This document shows, one piece after another, positions 1-12,700 of a DNA stretch of 64,000 nt. Every line of letters begins with the position of its first letter. Within the stretch, counting starts at the first letter, position 1. This DNA is from Hoplostethus atlanticus (lineage: Eukaryota; Chordata; Actinopteri; Trachichthyiformes; Trachichthyidae), in NCBI GenBank assembly GCA_034670405.1, contig JAXDDX010000002.1, positions 2,388,001 to 2,452,000 on the forward strand. Direction: 5' to 3'. The position numbers were made by a program, and so were the translations under genes. Under the pieces are notes generated by a model. That model had not been told where the DNA came from and searched no databases. It saw only the letters and a list, made by a program, of their open reading frames with translations.

Positions 1-529
1 ACCATCACACACTGTAAATCCCCACGTTACAATGCATTTAATAAACATTAGGTCGCATAATTCAATTTGGAAGCCCTTCCCTCACTTAGAAAGGCCATTC
101 CAGAAAAAAAAAAAAAAAAGATCAGTGATCACATCAAGGAAGCATGGTCCCTTTTCATCTGATTATCTTTTGTGTTGATTTAATGTTATTATGATAACCT
201 CGGATAGAAAATTCCTAATACAGACCCCAAAACCTCAACATGACTGAAGAGACAAAGAGAAAAAAGTTCAAAGTTAACATCTTGACACCCGCCCCCCGCC
301 CCAAGGCCTTTTTCCACCATGGCTAAAACCTGGATTTGTCCACATACATACAGAAATCATATATACTTTGTAATCTTTCAACGTCTCTGGCTATGTACAA
401 GCTATACAAATAGAGAGCAGGCTGAGGGCCAGGTTTTGTGAGCTGTGCAGAGGAAGCAGTTGGTTGGGAAGTCTCCCAGTCTCCCGGCTCCTTCCCCCGC
501 AGTCTGCCCATACAGGTGGCTGTTCTGCT
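1..529 (-). other. gapvd1: gapvd1 3' untranslated region (runs past the window edge)
   Basis: Sequence downstream of the stop codon with no coding potential. No minus-strand AATAAA was seen close to the edge, so the poly(A) site is probably outside the window. A 16-base A run lies at about 104-119. Confidence 0.6.
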
Positions 530-3500
530 TCACTTGCGATCGTCGATGGTCTTAATGAATTCCAGCGCTGCGGTGAACTGCATCCACCAATAGCACTCCT
601 CCCCACTCAGCCGGCTGGCGTAGAAATTATTGATGTACTGAACGGTGGACAGCAGGCAGGGCGGGTTTGCCTGGAGGGGAGGAGAAGTGGGGATGGGCCC
701 ACATTAGCTGCCGAAAGAACCTCACACAATGCCATACAGATTATGACCATAAATATGTGAAATATGTCCGCACAGGTTATCAGACAGTTTTTATGGTAGC
801 ACACAATCACAATTCAATTATTTTAGGGAAGAATATTCTAAGTGATGACTATTCCCAACCTTGAGTCACCAAGAAGACACAAAATGGTCAATGATTAAAG
901 CAAAAAATAAATAAATAAAAATAACCTGAACAACTCATTTACAGTACAGTAATGAGTCTACTGTCAATACAATGTGGAAAAATGTCAGTAACAATGGTGG
1001 CAGAGGCTCACCCTTATAAGGACAAAGACAAGCACAGGGACAAAGTCATCTGCTCCGGGGACAGAGTCTTCGTTGGCCAGACTCAGGAGGTTCATGATGG
1101 TGGAACACATGCGGAGTATACACTGGACTTTGTCTCGTGGTGTCTTGTAGGCATTGATGGTCCTGATCTCAGACTGTGCAGAGGGCCAGGGGGCCTCCTT
1201 CAGGTAAACCTGCAACCATGAAAGCCATACACTGCTAAAAGACTATGTACAGCTCCCTAGATATCTGCTCCTTCTCTACAAATGTTCATAACATGTACGT
1301 GATGAATATCAATAAGTTGTTACCTCTGGGATTTGAAGAGCTTTGTGATTGGCTGTCACAACTTTTGAGAGCCGCTGGATGTGTTCATGGAAAAGCCTGC
1401 AAGAGGTGAAACAAATTAGTATATGGCAACAGAGGAGATTGTCTCCAGTGCTTAATAGATAAGCAGTTTATTTGAATGTGATCTTGCTCTCTGGCTGCTT
1501 TCATCTCTTCTATGGAGATTACAGTAACATTAGGCTACTTGGCCTGCTAGTTAACGTTAACGTTAGCAACCATTAGCAAACATAGCTTATAGCATTATAA
1601 TATACATACATAGAAGTACTGCCTATAGAACAATAACATTTATTATAACAGAGTATGTGTTGTTTAACAATCATAAAAATATGCAGTTATAAATGTGGTC
1701 ATACATCACTGTATCACATCAGTCCATACAAACGTATCGATGAAGAAACCAGAAGAAGTACATTCTCCCAGGGTGTGAAATCATTGTGAAAAACTACAGA
1801 CAAGATGTGAAGATGTGTAGTTTAAGTACAACTTTCACAATACTATGGTGACATTTCACGGCACCCAGGAAGGGCATGTAATTAAGCTCGCCACATCACC
1901 CGAGGCGAGAGTCCAGAAAAGGGAGCATTAGTCCAGTTGGGCAGCAGATTTTCAATCCCATGCATGAATCTACACCAGCATTTAGTTGAGGTGTCAGAAA
2001 TTTCAGTGCCTGTATTTCATTTCTTTGGTTCCACCTTAAAATCCAACGGATCGGATCAGAACTCTGCACTGCTGCCATGGCGTGAACGCTCAAAGCTGAG
2101 GTGACAGCGCTACAGACAGACAGGCAGCTCTTTAGTTCTTAAGCCCACTGACAAACGTTGCTAGCTAACATAAACAACAAGAACGAACATCATCCAAAAA
2201 CAAAGTGTATCAATTTTGTTTGCATATGTACCAGCGCCACCCCTGGAAAAGAAACTGTCCTCCAAAAACAATGAAGAAAACAATAGTAAGGAGAGCGCTG
2301 TGGGGAGCTGGAAGACTGTACAGATAAAATCACAATATCATCGTATGGATATAATTACCTCTGCCAACGAAGTGGGAAGGAGATTATGTATTTAGCCCTG
2401 TCCATCTGTTTGTTAGCAAAATATCTCAAAAAGTTCCAAACAGATTTGGCAGAAAACTGGTGGGAGCCCTTGGCTGAAGGATCAGTTGATTAGCTTTTGG
2501 TGGTGCACGGATGTAGGATTCCCACCATTTAGACAATTATTTATATTTTTAGCCATAAGCATTTTGCTGTTGGGGGGAAAAGTCACGACATCCAGGACTT
2601 CCAAGTCGGCTGCTAAACATCGCATTCACATGCTATTTGGTTGGAAAACTGACAAACGGAGAGGCTACAACTTTGCAATTTGGAAGATTGTCCAGTGTTG
2701 GTGGACGTTTGTGCTCTATTGAGTGCATCTAGTTTTAGACCTCCTATACACCTGGCAATAACATGCGTCTCAGGTGATTGGATTGTAATCAGATAGCACA
2801 AAAGCACATAAAATCCAGATTTAAATGTGCCCAAGATGCACTGAAGGTCCGATCAAATGGCCACATTAAAACAGTGCAAACGCAATGCGTCTCCAATCCA
2901 CATATAGGAGCTAGGTATTTGGAAATAAACTTTCACACTCTGATCCAACTAGGAGGCACACACAAAACAAACCGGTGGCAGAAGCTTGGATAGTAATATA
3001 CTTGTCAAAAATCGATCAGAATAGTCAGAATATTCGCGGATGGGGAACAAGTGAAACAAGGTATTTTTAAGGATGTAAATATTATGAGGAAGTGATGTCT
3101 GCCTTTTGTCAAGGGAAAGAGAAATTGGATTTCAATGTGTATACTAGAGACACATTTTAATGCCAGGTGTAAATATATAAATAATCTAGCTACATCAGCT
3201 CTAGACACAATCTGGATATAAAACATGTCGATGCCAGGTAAACTTAACTTAGTAAACTTGAACATTACATTACTTATATTGAGCTAGTAATAATAAAAAT
3301 GATATACATGCATAGACATCACGAGTTTGTGTTCTTTTGTATATTTCCTATTTTGAGCATGATCTCCCTTATTTAACTTGAATATTACATTATCTATACT
3401 GGGCAAGTAGAAATTTCACTCTACATTCCATGCGTCTCGTTCTAATTGGCCTAACCTTTCCTAAGGCAATTCCCAGCTATTTAGATCTTTCCAAAATGCT

Positions 3501-3786
3501 GCAGAGAACACTGCCACTGACTGCTGAGACAGAAGCAGTCTGTGTGGCACTGTGGCCATCTCAGCTACTCACTGGTCTCTGAGACTATCTCCGTCCTGGT
3601 TGGGGTAGAAGGCCAGTTTGAAGATGCGGTTCATAACGCTGCGCTCGATAGCCATCTGGGCATCCTGCAGCTGGTCCTCGCTAGCATACTGCCAGATGGC
3701 ATCACGGGCCATGGCACCGTACAAGTAGCGCAGAAAATCTTCCACTGCTGCTGTCTTGTCATCAGCCGCTGTGCACCCCTGGAACG
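530..3786 (-). CDS. gapvd1: gapvd1 exons encoding the C-terminal VPS9 (Rab5 GEF) domain
   Basis: The last four exons (3573-3786, 1324-1396, 1012-1209, 530-670) encode residues about 1241-1448. The first begins in a helical segment (AADDKTAAVEDFLRYLYG). The VPS9 signature follows: SVPGADDFVPVLVFVLI, then ANPPCLLSTVQYINNFYASR. The Asp/Pro pair in DDFVP corresponds to the catalytic Asp-Pro region of Rabex-5-type VPS9 domains (family knowledge). The final exon ends with YWWMQFTAALEFIKTIDDRK and TGA. For exon 3573-3786 I chose the CGCCAG acceptor. A second in-phase AG lies 15 nt downstream, so a five-residue variation is possible. Confidence 0.94.
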
Positions 3787-6700
3787 CTGGCGGAGACACA
3801 GAGAAACAACCCAGTGAACACAGGCATAGGACACGTACCTTAACTTCTAGAAGAATTAAAGGTTGTTGATAAGAGTTGGGATGAGGCTGTAAGTGATACT
3901 GTCCATGGACTTCACACCAGACAGTACTGGGGAAAGGTTGCTAAAAAAAACCACATCTTTGATGTTGAGCTTGAACATATAACATAGAACATGTTATACC
4001 AATGGAATATTTACCTACAGGACTAAGTAGAGTGAATGATATCTATAGGATATGGACGGCTTTCTTTGAGTACAACTGTGCTATGGAGGACCAACAACAT
4101 GCAGGTTTTAATTCCAACTAAACACTACACCAGCTGATTTCACTGATCATGAAAAAAGGAAAAAGTATAAGAAATGCTGTCTATACTATGCAAAAAATGT
4201 GTATTAAGATGTTGGGTAGGAAAGCATCTCCGTACTTTGGAGGCTAGCAGGAAAGGCCAGTTGAAGAACAATATGACTCAATATGACCAACTAGCAAAGC
4301 ATAATTACAAAACAAGTGAATGTGTAGAGATACCCTTAATGAAGTCCAGCATCTTGGCCTCCATGTGTTCAAGAAGGAGCCGAACACAAACAGTGGTGAA
4401 GTAGCGGTTAGCCACCTCCTTGTCCCTTAGCACCCTCTGGAGGAGCCTCTCCAGGTGAGCCTGTGATGTCTGCAGGCCCTGGCGACACCTAGTCAGATAT
4501 GCTATGTATGGCGCCCGCTTTCTAAAAGGGGAACACACACGCACAAACACACACATTAGTATTTTATTATTACTACCATTACAGGCTACATCTCTGCAGC
4601 TGTCCCAACAACATTTTGCACTGCAGAACGGAAAGACAACATCATGCAAGACCTGCAGGAGTGCTCTAAGTGAGCTCGCACCTGTAATCCTCTGCAATGG
4701 CGGCCAGCAGCTTTCTGCAGGTGCGTGCATCGAAGCGGCTGACACAGCGCGTGGTCTCCTGGATCTGGGCCATCTGGTTCTTATCCTGGAGGTTGATGGC
4801 CTCCGCTAGCTGGACCTTCAGGAAGCAGACGATCTCATTGTCTGGGAAAGGGGACAGGAGGGAGACAGTGTTAAGACACACCGCTCGCCGCTCGCCGCTC
4901 ACAAAAGAGAGGCTGGCTGCTGTAATCTGATCAGCCTACCGCCTCCACACGAGAATGTGACTGATGGCCACAAAGAGTCTTATGGATTCACTATTAACCA
5001 TTTCAAAGGATGTCACTCTCTATTCCGCCTGCTATTGTCCTCTTTCAGGATGTGAAGGAGAGGACCTTACAGAATTGCTGCAAAGAAAATGCAAGTGACT
5101 GAGGTCAGTCTCTCATTTTGTGCATCATCCAAATGGGATCTAAATGTTCTGGTAAAATGTTTGGCTAATAGTAATCTGTGTGTAAATGAGGTTATACAAT
5201 TATTTACCTTCTGCGTGTTGGTTTTGTACAAATTAAAGATAGAAAATATAATACTGTGATAATTTATTGATCCCATATGGAAATTATCTTTTCAATTTCC
5301 TCCCGTCAAAGGACAGGGCCAGCTACTGGTAGGTATTCAGTGTCTTGCTTGGTTATTGACACTTGCAAACATGGGGTCTGGAACCCGGTAGCTCTGGTGG
5401 AGGGCCTGTTTCCCTACTCACTACGCCACCCTGCTAACCCCAATATGATGGGAAGCATTGTGACAGAAATGCCGGTTCTGAAAAACGTAGTTCTTATCTA
5501 TTCACCAGTGATTCATCAATACTGCAGCACTGATGCCCACCAGGTGAAGGCGACCAGCTGCACAGATGTAGTCTTGATGGCAGTTCCAGTTCTCATTGCA
5601 TACATGCTGCATTACTGCTACACTGTTATTCTTCCTCAGAGGGGATATCGTTTAGAAAACTGAATTTTGCTTTTCATCTGCCAGAAGAAAAAAAAACAAA
5701 AAAACAATAATCTAGCAACTAGTCACTTGAGAGATAAGAGTATGCCTCTTCAGTTCTACTGTGGTGAGAAAGAATATGCTGCAGTAAGCTACTGACTAAT
5801 ACTAATGCAAGATAGATTCAGCGTAGATGCATGATGGGGGATTTGAATGATAGCTACCAATGTAATAGAGCATTGACTACCTTCAGTGTCTGTGTGGTCA
5901 GGCAGCCCATTTCGTGTGGTGGCAGGAGCCATGATGGGCAGTGCCACAGAGTCCGCAGAACACAAGGCCATCCTCAACTTCTTCTTGGCATCACTGAAAG
6001 ACAAAAAATTTAAATCATTCAAAAATGATTTCAGAGATGGAAATGTGCTATATTATAAGACAGTCAAGTTGACAATACATTTTTGTAATCCCTAATAAGA
6101 AAACTACAAATAGAAGAAAAAATGATACGATGGTCCGAGATAGTCATGTGCGCTTGCTTTGTGATTTTCTGCAGGATTGTGAATGTCTGACCTGAAAGAG
6201 AACTTTGAGTCATGCTGCTGTGCTGTCTGGCTGGCTGAGTCTGGCAGGTCGTCTGTGGAAATGTTCTGCAAAGTATCGTCTCTGGGAGAGTCATGCACGC
6301 TCTCCTCGACGCACAGATCTGTCAACACAAACAAAATACAAATCTCTCAACTCCATCTAACGCAAGCACATGTATGGATGTAAATGTGTGCCAAGGTGTT
6401 TAACATGGGTATCCACCGGAAACACATACCTCCTGCGGTGTCGTAGGCGGCTCCAGCCGTGGCTCCATCACTGGGGCTGGTCCTCTTGATGTTCCTGTAC
6501 TTGTCCAAGATGTCTTCAGCTGCCTGGGCATGAGAGTTATGCCTGGGCATTGGGTCATCTGGCAAACCCACCAACACATAGGACACATTTGAATTACACC
6601 ACCATGGTGCACATATCCACATTTTGTCCCTGACCCTGCAAATCACGAGTGTAATGATAATAAATGAGTACAGACCTTGTGGGACACGCTCATGTGCCAG

Positions 6701-9700
6701 ATCGTCTTTCTCATGCTTGTCCCTTTTACGAAACGCTGCTATTGGAGCTGTGGAGGAGACAGGTTTAATGATTGAGTTGGGTGGAGTAATGCCATGTTCG
6801 CTGTCGCTGGATGAGAGGCTGATCATGAGTCACCTCTTGACAGCCCATCAAAAATGCACTTTGATAAATCTTTGGTACTTTTCCCATGGGTTTTACTGAG
6901 ACTAACAATCTCAATGAGGGATGCATGGCATCATACTACAAAAAAAGTCTAGTGCAGTACAGTACTGCTAAGAAAGCAAATAAATGCTGAAATGGTTAAT
7001 AAAAAAAAAACAACAACCATTGGCTGATAACAGAATATCACTAAGGCCCATTGTAACCAATGATAAAAAGTCAAGACCTAGATGTAAATCAGCCACGTGA
7101 GGCTCATCCTATTAACACCAAGGTGCTAACAGGACAAACAAGAGTCTGAGACAGTCTTTGGGACAGTGTCTGGCATTTGATGAATCCCTACACATGAAAG
7201 GAGGGGTAGGGAGGGAGTATCTACATTGATATTCTGTGTTATCCATGTGCTAGAATGGTTACAGAGCGTAAAAAACAAAAATGAATGCATGGATGAGGAG
7301 TGAGGGGATGTCAACTCAGGCTGCACCATGTCACATCACAGCTCCATCACAAAGGGCCACGTCTACAAAGCAGCATGGCATACAGCCACTGGCTCCAGCA
7401 ACTAAGCCTAGCTCAATGACGAAAGCGTGAAATCGTTACCTGGAACTTCACTCTCAGCCGTCCAATACAGCACTGTGAGGAACACAACAGACAGGGTTGG
7501 CCTTTCACACACAACCTGCCGCTCTGTGGGACAACTCTCTATGAATCACCGTGCAGAGCAGCAGGACAAACACAATGGAATCTACATGGTGGGAGGTTGG
7601 TAGTTAAGGCTTCACAGTGCTCTACTTTTCCATGTGTGCACTGTGATCTCCATTTTATGAATACCAGTTTAATGTTTACTTGAGGACCATCATTATCTCA
7701 AAGAGTAATAAGCAGTCATCTCGTGTGCGCACAGCTCATTATTTCCTAGACAGATGTATGAGAGATGGTTGTAGAGTTGAACTGCAACAAGAGATGTGTC
7801 ATCTATCAGTGCCGATGACAGAGAGGTCTATCTAATGACCATTAGCCGCTGGCTGACAGCACTGCTGGGAGGGCTACAGCCGCACTATCTACACTGCTAA
7901 AGCCCCTCTGATGACTGATTAGCTTTGGAAAGTCTAAATAAATCTGCAGCTAGTGAGACGTGAGAGAAAAGGGACTGGACATGTCTCTGGAGTAACTTTC
8001 AACAACAAGAAACATCATTTTCCAACTGGAACATCAGCAATGGTGTGGAGAACATGGATCATCATTCTCTTTCTCACATTATAAATCGTTTTCGCTCTGC
8101 TCTTTAAAGTGTGATATTTCCTGTCAGGTGCGATTAAGATAACTTTTTTGAGGAACAAAAAAATAACATACAGGAAAGTAACCATGCAATCAAACACAGA
8201 TTACTTATAAATCTACTAAAGTCCATTTTGCAGCCTAGAAAAGACGACAATCTTAAAATCACCCATTGAGCTGTTCCCTTACCTTTGGGAATGGCTGACA
8301 CAAAACGTTTCTTCCACCATGGTCTGTTGCGATCAGACTTCTCATCATCACTGTCTTTCCTCTCCTCAGCCTTTGGATGGAGATTACCAAGTTACACTTA
8401 GAAATTAGCATTTAGCTTGGCAAAGACTAAGTAACAAACCATTTAGTTGTTTCGAATCTGTTCTAAAACACTTTGGCAATGACCGGCAGCACTGCTGTAG
8501 TTCGTTACCTCTCCTTTCAGGGAGTCCTTGCTGGGGGATGAGGACGGCCCTAAGGCAAAGGCTCCGGTAGGGTCGCGCTCCTCAACTGCTGCCCGCCGAT
8601 TAAGGCCAGGGTCGCTTGTGGGCCGGCGGCCTGGGCACACGATGTCAGAGCTGCGGCTACGGACCAGCCTGTCAGGGAAGGAGTGGCGTTGCTTGGTGTG
8701 CTCCAGTTCAGCCTGGGCCAGGCAGTGGGGGGTGAAGAGAGAGTGGCGGGGCTCCTGCCCCAGGGCACAGGCCTCAGGGATGGGAGGGTCAGGGGGAGGG
8801 TGAGGGGGCCTGGCGTAGTGTACTTTAGGCCTCACTATGGTTCCAGTGGAAGAGCCTGAGGCAAAAAAATAGGAGTGTTGGATTGAGTGAATATAATGAA
8901 TGAAATTTTGATACATTTATTTTGACAGTGACCCATGGCAAAATGTTTTCTCTCTGTACTTTATATCAGTAGGTTTCATCATTTCTACTCTCGTCTTTTG
9001 ATTAGTCACTCACCAGATTTCACAATTTGAATGGGGAAATACATATTTTTTGCTACTGTTTTGACAGATAAATATACTACTCATTAATATCTAACTAAAT
9101 TGTACAGTAGATTCACTAAGATGTAATTTAGACTCCCAGTGTGGTTCTGTACTACTGCACCTAACCTGTTCATGAGTGAGGGAGATAATAGTTGATAGAC
9201 AATAGGAAAAACAGAATGCTGAGGAAGTGGGGGAGAGTGCTTGAGAGAGCTGTTAGTGGGAGATAAGCCCTAGGTGTAGGTAGGCCACCTGTTCCAAGGG
9301 TAGACTCACTCTCTCCTGAAAAGCTTCCAATGGCAACCTTGTGCCATGAGCACAGTGGGACAAAGGGACAGTGCCAAAGAGCCTGGGGTGAGGTCTCTCA
9401 ACCTGTCATCCCTTCACCTTGCCACAGACACACAGCCAATACCACTTCTCTCTTAAACCATCTCCGCTCGCAGTTACACTCCACAAACACCATTTACAAA
9501 ATGCACAGAAAGAAGAACAAAGAGTGCAAAGGAAAACATACTAAATGGGCCAAGTGAAATGCCATTCCTACACATTCCGCTTGCACTAATATTGTGTCCA
9601 GTAATTGGAGTAAGACTTGGGTGAGGGGCACAGACGCTCTTTTTGGTTCATTTCTCAGAGCTCAAGCTGTTTTGTGAGCCCACGACATTAGGGCAGGGGC

Positions 9701-12700
9701 TTAATGACGCTCATTTCCTGCTCTGATTGGCTGCTGAGCATTCTGGGAGTGCAAATTACCTTCGCCAGAGGAGAGGGGATCGAACATGGCCAGTAAGGAG
9801 TCGACCTGCGAGGGTGGAGATGTCAGATGGTGTGCTCCTGTAAAGAGGATATGAGGGTATGAGAGAATTATCAGCGTTGAATACACAAACCACTCATACA
9901 CAAATGTACGTGGACAATTAATTTAAAAAACTTTAATTAAATTAAAAATTAGAATGTACAGTACAAAAAGATAACCGCCTGGTTTCCCATCTTGCATTAT
10001 TTTATGCCTTTTATCCCCAGTAACAAACAAAGTCTTTAATCTTCCACTAAAAAACTTTGGGTAAACCATTACAACTGTCTAGCACAGTGAGCAAATAAAA
10101 TAGTGGTTTAGTTAGGTGTTGGTGGCAGATGTGGAGGTGACAGGGATTGATAGCTCTAGCTGCTGCTGTTTTGAACAGGTAGACAGTGAAGTGATGGCTT
10201 CACTAGCCTAGTGGGGAGGTGACAACTCTCCTACCGTGGCCTGCCTCCTCCCCATCTGGACTGGTCACAGAGTCCTTCCCGCCAAAGTCTGAGCTGCACT
10301 CTGACCGCAGGTCCTCGATCTTGTTGGGGATGTCTTCTGAGGTCGCACTGATACCTGCGGCACAAAAACAATAGACGCACACATTTGTGTTGACATTCAG
10401 GAAAAAAAGCAACTCAATATCACCTCTACAGTGAGATGCTCCAGTTTGGAGGAAGTCAAGAAAGAGAACCTGCATGTTCTGTTCTCAAAGCTTTAATGAT
10501 GGCTCAGAGTAAAACACAAGAGGATGGGTTTTTTTTTAGTGTATGCAGTATGGTCTCTCTCAGATGGGACCCCACTGGGACCTCTAAATTGGTAGCGTAA
10601 GCTCCCATGGGTCAGGGGGAAGACACAGGTAAGAGTGATCATCGGACACAGACTATCCATCGGCTGGGCCCCCTGGGACATTTTCCTGTGAGCTGAGCCA
10701 CGGGCGTCACCACTGGCTTCTTAATCTGGGATACTACTTCATGCATGTCAACATAGCCTGTCCACCTGTGCCCATAGCAAAGACAACCAGCATTAACCCA
10801 TGTGTCCTAGAGAAGCACTCACACTGACCCCACTGCCCTGGTTAACAAGCACTCACTATGACTTCCCTACCCAGAATCAACGACTGAGAGAGGCATTTTC
10901 ATTCCTTTCATTTAAACAGGTAGGTGAATTTATTTCCATTTTCACATTTACAAAAGATAAAAAGAGAATAGGGAGGAAAAACATAACCAAAATAAAACTG
11001 ATAAGCCATATGGAGGGAAATAACAGAGAGACAGTGTAGGTAGATTTCTACCTGAGACAACGCTGAGGCCTGGTGTGCTGGGTCTGGAGCTGACCTCTCT
11101 GACCTCTGTGTCATCTGAGGTGCTACCGACCCCCGAGCAGCTCTCCAGCTCCTGCAGACGCTCCTCCTGCTTCAGGTCTGGGGCCTCTGCAAACAGACAC
11201 AAAAAAAAATATATTGTTCCCTCTTTGGGAGAAAGAAATCTAAGATGAGAGTGTAGATTTTTCTTACGTGCAGCGTGGACATCATTTAAAGGAAACACCT
11301 AATCCACTCACAGCAGTTTGCTAATAATGATGGGCACCCCCACCCCCCCTCTCTGAGAAGATTATTGGGTAGCCAAGAGAAGCACATATGCATGAAATCA
11401 AACAAAGCATACATTATCGTATCTTATAACTGCCAAACGAAACCATAAAAGCTAGTCCGGCCAATTCTTTGGCTACCCAATGGAGCTGTTGGGTTGAACC
11501 CAGAGGCTCCATACTAACAGCAGTACTCATTTGCATGCTCGTTAGTAATAATGTGGTGGTGAAGTGCTCTTCAGAGTGTAGTTTTCTGCTGCCTACCCAT
11601 GAAACAAGCACTCCACTCCAAGCAAGCCTCCGATAGTGCTATTACAGAGCAGAACAGGGGCAGCAAACGGAACAAAAAGCAATCAAGACACTCATGCATG
11701 TCATTCCGACGCTGCACATATTGAAATGGTGTACTACTTCAATTAACATAAGGCCCAGGCTCTTCCAAGAAACACTTAACGCCGTTAATAAAGCACTCTA
11801 CTGATTTTCACGAAACACTGGTTTTTGAAAAGGGGGGGTTGAGCACATAATCTCTCATTAATAAAAGGTTTGGTCTTAAGTGCCTTAATTTAGCTAGAAC
11901 AGATATAGAAGGCCTACTCCGTGATTGGACTATATTTACATTAGCCTTGACACAATGACATAATTGGCATATCAGTACCAGAGGTAGCAGTGTCGAGACT
12001 ACAACCAGTGTCAAAACACTGTGACGTAAAGTCTAGATATTGGTGAGTGTAGCCAGATAAAGGGTTGACACCATGTAAACTGACTGAGGACAGCTGCTGT
12101 CCTTGTGCTTTTCCTCCCCACTGCTCCACCACAGGTGCAAACACACCTGGAGGTCCCTCTAGGGAAACCCTGAGCTGCCTTTTACTGGCACGCGCAGATC
12201 TGCCCTGAAAGACAGGCAAGTGCACACAAACATGATGACAGATGCATGCACACATCTTTCGTATGGAATGCAGTGCAGCCACACCTGGTGTTTCCAACCC
12301 TCCCCCAACATACACACCCGACAGACAAACACACACACACACAAACAAACATTTGAGACTGTCATGCAGATATACTGCATAAAGACAATAACAACAGAAT
12401 GATTACACGATATCTGCACAATGAAATGGACCTTCCTATAACTATACCTGCAGAATGAACCCAACTACATGTGGCAGGGAACCCACCTGAGTCACTAGGC
12501 AGGACCTCCACACTCCAGGCCTCGCTTGTGGTCTCCGAGATGGTGGATCCATATGGGTCGAGCAGTACCGAACCCGAGCCAGGAAGACACAGCAGACTGC
12601 CTAGCATGTTCTCCACGGCTGCCCCTGAGCACACGGAGAGAGACGCAAAGAGTTAAGCCCCTTCCACACAGGGAGCAAGAACAGCCTGAAACTGTCTGAC

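Noticed and set aside
3771..3786. Downstream acceptor (CACAG) for the gapvd1 exon 3573-3786
   Set aside because: In phase, but the upstream CGCCAG acceptor has a better pyrimidine tract and adds residues that align with the human FQKLTAADD segment. Kept only as a minor alternative.
12100..12215. Possible extra gapvd1 exon between 12487-12624 and 11052-11186
   Set aside because: There is a fair acceptor (CTGTCTTTCAG), but the open frame after it is phase 0 whereas the upstream exon ends in phase 1. Read in the required phase it hits a stop within a few codons, and the flanking exons already join correctly.
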